NCBI GenBank assembly: GCA_003255065.1
Contig: QAOA01005271.1
Coordinates: forward strand, 62,001 to 126,000
Reading direction: 5' to 3'
DNA: 64,000 bases
DNA from: Cercis canadensis
Lineage: Eukaryota > Streptophyta > Magnoliopsida > Fabales > Fabaceae
Part shown: positions 24,541 through 35,697 of the stretch, in pieces
Layout of the letters: every line of letters starts with the position of its first letter
Position numbering within the stretch: position 1 is the first letter of the stretch
Notes under the pieces: generated by a model
Seen by the model: the letters and a program-made list of their open reading frames with translations, nothing else
Told to the model about the DNA's origin: nothing
Databases searched by the model: none
Program-made: the position numbers and the translations under genes

Positions 24541-24610
24541 AAAAAGAAAAAAAGAAAAAAAAAAAAAGAGAAAGANAAAAAAAAAAAAAAAAAAAAAAAG
24601 AGAAAGAGAC
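24541..24610. repeat. Poly-A/GA low-complexity tract with single N
   Basis: A-runs with AGAGAAAGA on both sides of the N at 24576. This is probably another unmerged overlap, but homopolymers make it impossible to align the two sides by eye. Confidence 0.6.
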
Positions 24611-24920
24611 GTAATGGCTTGAAACAGGAACAGCATTGGCTTGAAACTCTGCTACTTTGAAGAGAGAGTTCTAATGGCGCAACTGGCACAAAAGAGGTGC
24701 ACTTTACAAGTAACATTTGGTGAGGAAGATGTGATGACAACAAGAGTGGTGGAGCTTGAAGATTTGAAAATGTTCTTGTTACCAATAGGAAACGAATAAG
24801 GTGCAAAATCAAAATCTTCTTAGAGGATATTACTATTAGCAAATAAAAAGCTTAGACATGTTTACACTCATCTTGCACCCATCTGGCATCTCTATAATTG
24901 TTAAATTAATAACAATTCTA

Positions 24921-25131
24921 TGTAGCCAACGGGGTTAGTTTAGGTAAAAATCGAATTATTTCACTAATAAAATTTATGTTTGAATCTTATTGTGAACATT
25001 TATTTTTTGGTAGACAATCTGAAAATACTACTATAAACATCACTATAAGCTCTTGTTGGGGTCTGCAGTATGTCTTAGCCTTGAAATGTGATAGCCTCCT
25101 CTCACCTTAAATTTTTATGTAAAAAAAAAAA
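24921..25131 (+). mobile_element. SINE-like element, family A copy 2
   Basis: Box A-like GGTTAGTTTAGGTAAA and box B-like ATGTTTGAATCTTA are followed by GTAGACAATCTGAAAATACT and CTTGAAATGTGATAGCCTCC, then poly-A. It is the same family as 12488-12664, with a better box B here. Confidence 0.6.
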
Positions 25132-25764
25132 TATTGTATGTTATTATTTGTTACAATATCTTTGTATTCTCTTAATTAAATTATAAGAAAATGTATTTGC
25201 CTCCTTCTAACTTTTTAATTTTCTAATTTCTAGTGGACTTTTATTAATTGTTTGGACTAAAGGTAATTGCAAGTTGTTATCCCCGCCTATCAGGTCAATT
25301 TTCTGTTACCATGGACAATCGCAAGGTACATCCAAAGAGGATTCATTTTGTAATGAATTAATTTTTTTTTTTTTTGAGAGATGCAATGAATTAAAATTAA
25401 GATGAAGCACTTTATAAATACAGAACTACGTGATCCATAGGATGCCACTAAAATCATGTTTAACTGCTATAATCCAACTAAATCAATACTACTACATTAA
25501 ATTAAATATAATTAAATGTCTCACAACACATATGAAGCTCATAACATTCTAATTCTTCACAAGAAATTGCTATTTCTGAAATTCACTTTATGGTCCAAAT
25601 TTTAATTACGCATGGGAAAATAAATTCAATAAAAGCCAATAACATTAAATCCAAGCATGAGTGAGCAGTTTTGAATCTTCAAGAGTAATTGCAATTTCTA
25701 AATCTGTTTCTGGTGTAAAATTTTAATTACACTAAAACAAGTAGCAACACATGAAAAAGAATAC

Positions 25765-25806
25765 TGGGCCTTATTTACAGAAACTTTAATAATGGGCCGA
25801 GCCCAT
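25765..25806 (+). promoter_or_regulatory. Cluster of site II (TGGGCY) promoter elements upstream of HISN2
   Basis: TGGGCC at 25765-25770 and 25793-25798 is followed immediately by the inverted form GCCCAT at 25801-25806, producing TGGGCCGAGCCCA. TGGGCY (site II) motifs are typical TCP-bound promoter elements of plant housekeeping genes. The cluster lies upstream of a probable 5' UTR exon (about 25880-26008) that ends at a GTAAAC donor. Confidence 0.6.
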
Positions 25807-26572
25807 ATTAAACTAATGAGGAAAAAGAGGGAAAAAAAAAAAAACACCTCGCTTTCCTTTTTATTTTCTACTGTTTGGCAAGGAGATAAATTCTGTCCCT
25901 CTCGCTCTGGCAGCATCTGCGCTGAGCAGAGGTTGCATGAAAGCAAAATTTGAAGAATTAGCTTGATTGCTTTGCAGGCTTCAACTCCTTTGTCATCTAT
26001 TCTGAGCTTGGTAAACAATCAAACTCATTCCGCAATCGTTTTTCACTGCTTTCTTTCTTTTTACTGTTAAGCTACTTATTTTATTTGCTGACTTGAATGT
26101 CCGTAAGAAGTGGTATCTTCTTTGGAGCTACCCTCTAACTGTTCGAGAAATTGTCTAAGTGGAGAAGGGTTGTGTTATTCATAGCTGGGATATGACAATT
26201 AAAATAGATTTGATAATTGGGTGTTTGACTGTTTTCCTCATTGCTTGTAATTGTAAGATTTAAGGTACATTTCTCTTGGTTAAATTGGTTGGTTTACTTC
26301 ATTATGGTCTTCAATCTTTACAGTTCAGTAGTGTCTTATATCCTAAATCGTTAGTTTGTTATTAGGTGACTATGATTGATTGGGATTATCTTGTAAATTA
26401 ATATGCAATTTTATGAAATAAAAGTAGAATCCGTTGTGTGTACACTAAATGTTAAATATTTAGCTTTCATAGTTATAAAATATGAGTCGTTGGCAACTGC
26501 CTCTATTAAAATATTGTCATCATCTTTTATTTATTTATTTTATTAAAAAAATTAGTAACACAATTGTCAGCA

Positions 26573-26717
26573 TCACTAATATTATTGTAATACATATAGC
26601 CTTCAGCCACCATGGATTTTCCCCATCTGTTCTGCAGTTTAATCNTCACTAATATCATTGTAATACATATAGCCGTCAGCCACCATGGATTTTCCCCATC
26701 TGTTCTGCAGTTTAATC
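26573..26717. repeat. Duplicated 72-bp block around single N (probable assembly artefact)
   Basis: 26573-26644 and 26646-26717 match except at two bases (ATATTATTG/ATATCATTG and GCCTTCAG/GCCGTCAG), with one N at 26645. It lies in the inferred 5' UTR intron of HISN2 and creates a false upstream extension of the reading frame. Confidence 0.9.
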
Positions 26718-26785
26718 TAGATTTCCTCTTTCCTGTTATCAGGTTGGTCCTTGAAAACTACTGGAGCTTGCAGCTGGATCATAGG

Positions 26786-29114
26786 ATGGCTGTTTTATAT
26801 AATTACATGCTGCAATCTGTGAGATTTTCTCCTAAGACCAGACTATTCATTTCAAGTTGTGATTGCAGTGGATACAGTCATAAGAGAAGGAATCGTCATA
26901 TAACTTTTGCTTCAATTGAGAGATCAGAGAAAGGTTTCTCTGTTGACCCTAAGGTACTTATACGTGCAGAACTTGACTTGTTTTATGTTTGTTTTCTTTC
27001 CATTGTTCATTTCAACCCTATATAACCTTTATTTACCATTTTTGTGTTGTTAGTAATCAGCATCAGTCTGTCAGTTGATGAGGTTTCACATGTTGCCTAT
27101 GTCTATATAATATTAGAAGTTTGAATATTGCTATGGTTAGTTCTGTTGGATAGTCAGACTCGGATTTCTTGAAGACAAAAACTAGACAACAAGGTGACAT
27201 CAATAGCTTAATAAGCCCCTTATGAAATTCTCTGTCATTTTGATAGTATGAATTGAATCATGATACATGTTAGATGTGGAGTCTAGATAATATCTCAGAA
27301 AAAGGGATAATAGGCGTTTATGATGAGCTGGAATAAATAGATGAACTTAAACTTGTTATGGTCATTGAGGTGATCATGTTGTTTATTTCATAACCTCAGT
27401 CTTCCGTGCTTCAGTTTACAGACTATAAGATGTCACTGAATCTATTCGAAGCATAATAATTGCAGCAGTAGGACCCTTATATATCTAGCATGGAAGACAA
27501 AGGAACTAATATGGTACTTGTGCTTTGTTGAATATGTATGGCCATAGGAGGTTGCCCAGTAATCATGTTCATATCTCTTGGTCTTGCAAGAATTATTCAT
27601 CTTTAGAAAGAAGACTTATTAATGTCTTTCTTTTAGCATTTTGATGACTCCTGGTTTGAATTTAATCTGAAAATTGTGCTTTGCAGACTTAAATGAACAT
27701 ATGAGTTGGTATTTTGATACTATTTCAGCTTTTTGAGTGTAATTTCTTTGTTTAATGCCAGAAACAAACAACTAAGTCCCATTAGAACAATACTTTGACA
27801 TGTCTCTCTCTATTATCAGTATATGGTAATGAAGAAAAAAGATGCTGTTGCCCCTAAAATAGTTCATCTGCTGTTATTCTTTTAGAAATTTGTTGGAATT
27901 GACTCGGTATCTTTCTTTCATATTTCTTCCCCTTTTGATTGACACAATTATTCCTTTTCCATGTTGAATATCTTTATATAGTTAAGTGGGAAATGCCAGT
28001 ATGATTTCAGGTTGACACGTTGCTTGATAGCATAAAATGGGATGATAAAGGTTTGGCAGTGGCAATAGCTCAGAATGTTGACACAGGAGCCATATTGATG
28101 CAAGGTTTTGCGAATCGAGATGCGCTGACTACAACCCTTACTTCTCGGAAGGCAACATTCTTTAGTCGATCTCGATCAACATTGTGGACAAAGGGAGAGA
28201 CATCAAATAATTTTATTAATGTGCATGATGTCTTTCTTGATTGTGATTGCGACTCAGTATGCTTTTGCCTTTTCTCATTTGCATATTTTGTGTTTTTATT
28301 TATTCTCCATAGTTTATTTATTATTCACCTGTATTGTACAACTGCTTCTCAGATAATATACCTTGGGAAGCCTGATGGCCCTACCTGTCACACAGGGTCA
28401 GAAACTTGCTATTACACTCCAGTTTCAGACTTGTTGAAACAGAACAAGGTTTGTAACTTCAACTAAATTATTAGCTACACGAGCATATTAGTAGACTGCT
28501 TTACTCCTGAGAAAACTTAAAAGTATTTCAAGTGATTTTGGCTTAATCCGTAACAGGCTGAAGGAAATAGATTGGCTTTAACCTCCTTTTATGCATTAGA
28601 GTCAACAATAGCCCAGCGTAAAGGAGAATTAGCAGCAATAGAAAATCAAAAGCCCTCATGGACTCAGAGATTATTACTTGACAACAATTTGCTGTGTTCA
28701 AAAATTAGGTAAGTTATTTTCTGCCTTTTGGACCAAAACCACAATATTTATCACAAATATACATAAGCTCTAAACTTACTAGGCAATTTTAAAATCTTTG
28801 CATGGCCAGGAAAAAGGGAAAAGAAAAAAAAAAGAATGTGGTCAAAATATAGAGTTCAGATTACTATGACTGTATGTCTGTATTATTTACCTTGCAGAGA
28901 AGAAGCTGATGAGTTATGCCAAACACTAGAGAAGAATGAGGATAAGTCGCGAACTGCGTCAGAGATGGCAGATGTACTCTATCATGCCATGGTTTTGTTA
29001 GCACTCAAAGATGTAAAAATAGAAGATGTTCTGCAAGTTCTTCGACAGAGATTTTCTCAGTCTGGTATTGAGGAAAAGAGAAGTCGTTCATCACAGAAGT
29101 CAGGCAAAGATTGA
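26786..29114 (+). CDS. HISN2: Bifunctional phosphoribosyl-AMP cyclohydrolase / phosphoribosyl-ATP pyrophosphatase
   Basis: Catalyses steps two and three of histidine biosynthesis, in plastids. Coding exons 26786-26953, 28011-28256, 28353-28448, 28557-28708 and 28898-29114, with consensus splice sites, join in frame to 292 aa (family about 280-290). Residues 1-56 are basic and Ser-rich, resembling a transit peptide. The cyclohydrolase domain (57-~170) has FSRSRSTLWTKGETS, the metal-binding LDCDCDS at an exon end, and GPTCHTGSETCYY. The pyrophosphatase domain (~185 to the end) is MazG-like, with IREEADEL and EMADVLYHAMVLL carrying the metal-binding acidic residues. An acceptor at 26741-26742 precedes the ATG exon, so a 5' UTR intron from about 26009 is likely. 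Homologues have, as I recall, DCDRDS; here the middle residue is Cys. Exons and motifs all agree, so the identification is firm. Confidence 0.96.
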
Positions 29115-29867
29115 ACTCTTCTGTCCATTCTCTTATGTTTTGTTTCAGCACTAGTCGACTGTTACAATTATGGGACTTTGCATGGAATGTTTGATTGTGG
29201 TGATGATGGATTTAATTTTATTAACATCTCCAGATCGTAATCAGATGAAGAAAGATTTTTGACGTTTATATGCGAAAAACTCAGATATTGCATCTTGCCA
29301 TTTATTTTGCATTTAATTACGTGGGAGTTCTTTCAAATTTTCATTAATGCAGCAGTTTTCCTAATAGTTTTGATGAGCCTATAAGTTGCCCCCACCCCCT
29401 TTTTGGTATTTACCACTTAAGTTTAAATAAAGTCAACATACAAATATTTGAATACTAAACTAGCCTTAGGCAATTCAAAATATTTAAATAAATTTGTAGA
29501 ATGAATTTTTCGGTTACAAAATGATATAAAGGTTTGAACTCAATATCTTCTGAGAAATATTCAAACACTTTTTTTTTTTTAATTAGATCACATCCAAAAG
29601 CTTCATTTGTAGAATATTTTGATAGGATATTTACTACTGAAAAAATTATTCTCAAGTTTGGGGACTTGAAAATAGAGGTTTATAAGTTTTCAACTTTTTA
29701 AGGAAGTTCTTGTCACATGCTAAAAAAATAAGGACAATTCTATAGTACATTGAAGGCATACTATGCTACTATAGAAATAAAAGATATGATTTTGACCATA
29801 GAATATTATTACTTTGACTATATTATATGACATAAAGATTAAACTATAAACCCATGCATGCACTAAC

Positions 29868-30060
29868 AAGGTGTTGGCTCAGTGGAAGTAAGTTGAGTTT
29901 CAAGGTGTTTTAGGCCAAAGGTCATGAGTTCAAATTCTTGGAGTTGTACTTGTTGAGAGGGATTTACCGATTACTGTCTCATTCTCGAACAAGGATTAGT
30001 CTCATATCCAAAAGGTGTGGTAATACCCTGGGTGTAAACAATTTACAATGTGATTTTAGT
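29868..30060 (+). mobile_element. SINE (tRNA-derived), family B, best-preserved copy
   Basis: Good RNA polymerase III boxes: A = TGGCTCAGTGG (29875-29885) and B = GAGTTCAAATTC (29926-29937), spaced as in tRNA. The body contains GGATTAGTCTCATATCCAAA and AGGTGTGGTAATACCC, related to the tails at 16700 and 18220. It does not fold as a functional tRNA. Confidence 0.75.
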
Positions 30061-30129
30061 ATTATTGCGAAGATTTTAAAAAATTGAGTCACTTAGTATG
30101 TGTCAAAATACACAGCTCTTTATAAAATA

Positions 30130-31530
30130 TAAGTGTAGAGTGGATTTTATACCCACTCTTTAGGTATTTTTAACTTAATATTTTGTTTGTTTCTTGAGAA
30201 TTTTTAGTATTAAATAATGTGTTTTTGTTATTTGTGTTACGTAGGTTTAATTAAAATATAAAGACTTTGGTCTATAAGGTGAAAAAGTGACAGATTTTGG
30301 AAACTAGAGGCAGAGAGCAAGAGCTGCCCTAATTTTCAAGGGCCTCTGCGCTGTACTTGCGTTGCCATCAGTTCAAGCATAGAAAGTAAGGGCAGCAGCA
30401 CTTGATTTAGAGAGCTGCAACGCTTGTAGCTAGCAACCAAAAAGCTCCTAAGCACAGAGAACAAGAGCCTCAACGCTTGCATCCAAGAGCTGCAGTGCTG
30501 TCATTAAGTCTTTCTCAGTGAGGAAGGGCCGGGGCGCCACCTTGATAGGGCTGCAGCGCCCGTGGTCTTCAACCTTGAAAACCTCAGCGCTCTAATTCAA
30601 AAGCTGCAGCTCTAGGCCTTCTTTCTTTTGGCAGTGAATTTACTTCCTAGTTTAATTAGGACTTTTGTAAACAAATATAAATAAGACTTAGGTTTTAGAA
30701 GATTATTATTATTCTGGACGTTTTTGAGAGCTAAAGAAAGCAAGATGAAGATTGAAGCAAGGATTTGTGATAGCAAATCTTGGCTTCTACATTGAGTTTT
30801 TATTCTCTTATCTGTTTCATGCATATCTAGAATTTCTTTAATTATGTTTTATTTTATAGTTATAAACTAAATTTCTCTCTAGGGCTACGATGTAGCCTAA
30901 TTATAAATGATTGTAATTTTTTTTGGAATTAATCCAAAATTTATCTTTTTTATGTGAGTATTCATCTATGTTCTTCATGTTTCTAGTTAACTGACTATTA
31001 ATTAGTTGTTTGATTAATTACAATGAGACCGGAAGGGGATTTGTGTATCTAGTTCATTGAGATAAATATCATAAATTGCATGAAAGATAAAAATATACCT
31101 CTATAGCCTGTATAGTCAATTAAAAAGATTCATGAGACTTAATGAATTCTTGATTATTATAATTCACATAGGAATATAATGATTATTTTAGACTTTGGGA
31201 GAGGCTAATAAATAAGTTAGGGAATCTTGATTAGCAATTATAAAGATAAATCTAGAGGACATAAGGAATGAAAACATGGATTAAATATGGTGAAATCAGA
31301 AACCATAAGTCTTTCTCTCTTAATTACTTCGTGATTTTTATCTGCTTTAGTTTGTTTTCAATTTATTTACGATTAGTTTTAAATTTCTCCTAAATCGTTG
31401 ATCAGACAAAATCAGGATTAACCCAATTTCGATAGTTGATAACATTAATCCTCGAGAGTCGATCTTTCCTCTCATTTTATTACTTATAAGACGATAGCGT
31501 ACACTTGCGCTCTATTTTATCATAACAGTA
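30130..31530 (+). mobile_element. LTR-like retroelement fragment (probable solo LTR)
   Basis: A non-coding block with an LTR-like layout: a GC-richer segment (30300-30620) with repeated AGAGCTGC/GCTGCAGCGC/CCTCAGCGCT phrases, a TATA-like AAATATAAATAAGAC near 30674, then an AT-rich body containing CTCTCTAGGGCTACGATGTA and, near 31440-31520, CTCGAGAGTCGATC...TTATTACTTATAAGACG...GTACACTTGCG. The last phrase resembles the 3' ends of plant Ty3/Gypsy LTRs just before a primer-binding site. Here no primer-binding site or gag-pol follows, which suggests a solo or truncated LTR. The limits are estimates; no target duplication was found. Confidence 0.5.
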
Positions 31531-33724
31531 AGAACAACATAATATAAAAAAAAATATGCCAAAAAGTAAATTGAAAAGTTGTTTTCTAACACGTTTTCTT
31601 ATATCGTGCTGTTCTTGTATTTTATAAAGAATTGTCTGTTCTGGCACATATTGGATGATTGAGTTTTTCGAGACCTTCACAATGACACCAAAATTACTGG
31701 GTGGGTCCTACCTAAACATACCCAACTGAGGGAGGAGTAGCATAGTACTCACCATATATTATATATAGAGGAGGCATTAGAGAAACTTGTAAAAAATAAT
31801 CATATATTTACACACACCAACTAAATATATAAATGTAATAATCCCATATAACATGCACTTCCTCTAAGTATGTCTCACAACTAGGTGGCCCATCTCCCCC
31901 ATAATAATAGTGTGAGTGATAGCCACTAAAACATGCATGCAAACTAAAGTTTTTTGTTGTTGTTGTTATGTTCATTCATAACATCGCTAAATTGCATAAT
32001 TAAGTTCACAATCTATTACAGTAGCATGACAAAATTAGACCAGAACAAACATGTAAAGGCAGAGCACAAATACCAGATTACATTATCCAATAAAATTAAC
32101 CAAAATACCACGATTCGGTACAAAAGCACTATGATCTCTCATAAAAGGATAATTAAATATAAATAGCATGGTAACAAAAACAGGCTGGAAACTAAAATAG
32201 GCTATGCTAACACATAGTTAAAACGAAAAAAGAAAAGAAAAGAAAAGAAAAAAACTAATCTCTAATCATCATAATCTCTGAAAGAAACGTTATTTTATTT
32301 GGCGAAATTTTTTTATGGCTGACACTGGTAAAACCGTAAAAGGATAAGGATCGAGCAAGTGATAAAATTTCAATCCTAATTGTTCTTCACGTAAATAAAA
32401 TTGTTTTGATAACTCAGTCATAAATTTTTTTTAAAAAAAGAGCAGCAACTCTATTGAATACGTCCACCAATACTGAACATGCAATTTCTAGAATGTCCAA
32501 AACCTTTCCAAAACAGAGAAAAGGCTAAGAGAGGTGGCAATAGCATTACCAAAGAAATCATAAACTGACAAGCCATGGTGATTTTTCCAAAACCCATCTC
32601 GTAAAAGGAAGAGAGTTGAGAAATTAAGCTAGGAAGTTTTTTCAAACAGAGAGGAGAGGAAGAGGTAGTAGCAAAGTGCAGTTGCCATAAAAAACTCCCA
32701 AGCCGCAAAGATGTATCATGTGTCCCTCTTGACTCTAGAGCATGGGATTGCAGCTATGGAGGGAGATGCCTAAAGAGAGTGAAAGATGAGGGTATCGCAG
32801 GTGTGTGATTTAGTGAGACAAAAGCTGCTTGAAACACTCCACACCAGCGGAAAGAGGGAAGAGAGAAGAAATAAGAACGAATAATGTAACCAAAAAACAC
32901 GGGAGAATGACTTGACAAAATAATAAGTAATGAGAAATCCTCAAATGCTTTCTAAGCCCTTCTATTTTTGGTAATACACAAATTTATGAACGGGTTATTG
33001 GGCGTAGCTAAAGACAGGGCTCAAAATCGGATTTGAGTTGGCATGTTGATTGACTTGACACCTTTTTTTGGGTGTAGTGGAATGACGCTTCGTATCTGGT
33101 TCACAAAATTTTTTCCCAACTCACAATTCTCTACTTGCATATCCAATTAGCTAACTAAACAGTATGTAGTTGAATGGTACTGAAATTGTCCTCAAAACTT
33201 GTGAGTTATATGTTTGAATTTAGAGTCATAATCAAAAATACCAAAAAATAAAATAAAATCCAGTCAGCTGAACCACCTGAGTCCACGTTTTCACCAAGAG
33301 CAATCATCGTCTGTGCCCTGATATACCCTGCTTCCCTTTCAACCAACTATAAGAAGAAGGAAGGCTCTCTCTCAAGTTGAAGTTTTGAATTCCCAAAGCA
33401 TCCCTTCCCTTGGCCCTCCTGGTTAGAGAAGTTTTATAAAGTAGAAGTCACACTCACGATGACAAAGCCAGGATTTTTTTGTTTGAAATCTAAACAAAAG
33501 AGAAAAGTAAATGCAACAAAAGAATGTATTTTAATTTATTCAAATATATATAACTTTAGATGAATGTACAAAAGAGAAAAAGGAACTGTAAATTATTATA
33601 AACATATTGAATTATGATATTGTTTGTGTATAAATAATTACATTTTCTTATCTTAATTAAAGAAAAAGAAAAATCCAAAGCAATTTCCGAGTAGATGTTC
33701 AGTCTGCTTTGGCAAAAATATGTT
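31531..33724. other. Intergenic between LTR-like element and second ZAT-like gene
   Basis: AT-rich. A SINE-like remnant is near 33150-33235 (TAGTTGAATGGTACTG then ATATGTTTGAATTTAGA). The open frame at 32451-32708 (minus) has no family features. The 3' UTR of the zinc-finger gene probably occupies the last few hundred bases. Confidence 0.4.
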
Positions 33725-35173
33725 TTATGGGTCAGCTCCCACATCGGTTGTTGAACCAATTCCCACCTGCAACCATGGTGAGGAACTCCCACCTATGTTG
33801 ATGTCCTTTAGCTCGCTTAGTTTTGCTAACTTTACCTTACTGTCAGCTTCATCATCCACAATATTTTGCAATGAAGTATTGCTGTTGTTATTATTTTTGT
33901 CCTCGTCCATATTGTCATTGTCAATTTTGTGAGAATGGTGATGGTGGCGGTGGCTGTGACATTGACTAATAGTATTAGAATCTTTGTCCTTTGTTCCTAC
34001 CCATGACTGTAAGTAAATCTCTGTCGTCACGTTCCGCCGGGCTCCGGCAAGGTCATCGGCCGGAGCCGGAAGGTTGAGATCGAGCTTGAGATCAAGTGGC
34101 TCTGAGTTATCAAACTTTGGTATTTGACTCATATTGTGCTCCATATGATCATGAAATTGCTGAAATCTAGCCAATGTGGAAGTGTCAGGTGCATTTGATG
34201 TGATCCAATGGCACCTCTTGTGTCCTCCCAATGCTTGTCCCGACGAGAAAATCCGGTGACATATGGAGCATTCGTGCACTTTGGATTTCCTTTTCGAAGA
34301 GGAAGCCAATGTGGCATTATTAGTACCATGATCAAATTGGAGGGTGGTATTTGATTTTATTGGGACAAATTCTTCATGTGTGATGACATCATCATCGGCC
34401 AGGCTATCGTCGAGTTGGTCGAGGCGGGCGGCAAAGCAACCCTTAACTTTCTTGTGGCTTGCTCTGTGGCCACCCAATGCTTGGTGGGAATTGAAGACCT
34501 TCTTACATGCTTTGCATTCAAACAAACCTTTGGCAACCCCTTTGGCTTTGTTATCTACAGGAACCCTATATGACATTGGTGCAATGAAATTCATGGGGTT
34601 TCTTCTCTCCTCATCTTTGCTAGCTGAGGCACAAGACTCCTCCGGCTCGGCGACGAGAGGATCAACGTTGGCATTGGACAACATCATCAAACAGTTGGCA
34701 AGGTCTTCTTCCTCACTTGATGGACAATTAGAATTATAGTTACCCACTTTGGCTCTAAATGATCTTTTCCTTTTGGACCAACCACCACAACCTCTACGAT
34801 CACCCATGTCGTCTTCGCCATCGGAGCAGGGAGATGAGACCAGGGATTCAGCATCTTCAGAAGTGCACTTTCCATGTTCAAGAAAAGACTTCCAAGATAA
34901 GAACTCTTTACCACAATTCTCACATACCCTACAGCTCTTTAGCCTGTTAGGGTTTGTTCTTAATGCATACATGCGTTTGTTGCTAGGAGGCACATTCCCT
35001 CCAAGCTTGTCTTCCCAATCACTCGCCGGATCATCATCATCCATATGCCCACTTTCATCGCCGATGCCATGTGCCCTCATGTGCCCGCCTAGAGCTCGTC
35101 CACACCCAAAACCTTTTTTGCAAATTTTACAGAAGTGCTTGAAGTTTTGTTGTTGATCCACAATGAAAGCCAT
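33725..35173 (-). CDS. ZAT-like C2H2 zinc-finger factor with an extra C2HC finger and EAR motif
   Basis: Single-exon, 482 aa, starting MAFIVDQQQN at 35173. Finger 1 is C15/C18/H31/H35 (GRALGGH). A second, atypical finger follows with C84/C87/H100/C103 (CENCGKEFLSWKSFLEHGKC), so its last ligand is Cys. Fingers 3 (C220-H240, HQALGGH) and 4 (C302-H322, GQALGGH) are canonical. There are also an L-box-like SEEEDLANCLMMLSNA (153-168), a basic SKRKRSFRAK (133-142, likely nuclear signal), a C-terminal DLKLDLNLPAP EAR motif (361-371, overlapping LxLxL), a His-rich run (about 406-415) and an Asn/Asp-rich tail. It should act as a nuclear DNA-binding repressor. It shares finger style and strand with the gene at 19963-21078 but is larger and has the extra finger, so it is a different subgroup. 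Confidence 0.93.
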   Translation of the reverse strand: MAFIVDQQQNFKHFCKICKKGFGCGRALGGHMRAHGIGDESGHMDDDDPASDWEDKLGGNVPPSNKRMYALRTNPNRLKSCRVCENCGKEFLSWKSFLEHGKCTSEDAESLVSSPCSDGEDDMGDRRGCGGWSKRKRSFRAKVGNYNSNCPSSEEEDLANCLMMLSNANVDPLVAEPEESCASASKDEERRNPMNFIAPMSYRVPVDNKAKGVAKGLFECKACKKVFNSHQALGGHRASHKKVKGCFAARLDQLDDSLADDDVITHEEFVPIKSNTTLQFDHGTNNATLASSSKRKSKVHECSICHRIFSSGQALGGHKRCHWITSNAPDTSTLARFQQFHDHMEHNMSQIPKFDNSEPLDLKLDLNLPAPADDLAGARRNVTTEIYLQSWVGTKDKDSNTISQCHSHRHHHHSHKIDNDNMDEDKNNNNSNTSLQNIVDDEADSKVKLAKLSELKDINIGGSSSPWLQVGIGSTTDVGADP

Positions 35174-35666
35174 ACAATTAGAAGAACAAAAAAATGGAAA
35201 TGGTAAGAAAAAAAGAAAAAGAAGAAAAAGACAAAAAAGACAAAAAAATGAAAAGAAAAGAAAAGAAAAACTCAGTAATGAAAGAAAGAGAGACAGAGAG
35301 AGACAGATAGACGGGAGAATGAAAAGTGCGTTAAAGAATGGAACAAGGTTGGAGTTCGTTTTTGTAGTGAATCTTGTTATGGGGTTGTATGGTGAAAATT
35401 AAGGGGTAATAGTCCTAGTTTTTAGTTGGAGTATTGGTTGGATTGATTTGTGGATGAGAAATAGAAATGTGAGAGCTATTTGACAGCAAGAGAGTGTGGT
35501 GACAAGTGTAGGGAGGGTGAGAGGGTGAGAGACTTTTTCTCCGCTTTGTGGTGGTGGCGCCGCCGGTCAAGGCACCAAAGGATATACTGTTCGCGTTTAA
35601 CGTGTTTGTAATGTGAGAATTAGAGAGAAGAGAGAGACAGTGTTTGTTTTTGTGTTTGTGTTTGTG

Positions 35667-35697
<31 letters not shown>

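Noticed and set aside
26612-26785. Extended N-terminus of HISN2 upstream of ATG 26786
   Set aside because: The extension passes through the single N at 26645 and an acceptor at 26741-26742, so it is intronic or 5' UTR sequence.
29868-29945. A functional tRNA gene
   Set aside because: Boxes A and B are good, but the acceptor stem does not pair and the sequence continues as a SINE body with family members elsewhere.
34344-35156. Plus-strand frames of 131 and 135 codons inside the second ZAT-like gene
   Set aside because: Antisense to conserved finger-coding sequence; no independent features.
35478-35504. Resemblance of TTGACAGCAAGAGAGTG to miR156 (TTGACAGAAGAGAGTG...)
   Set aside because: There is an extra base, the 3' half does not match, and no complementary arm lies nearby; it lies in a GA-rich leader where such matches arise by chance.
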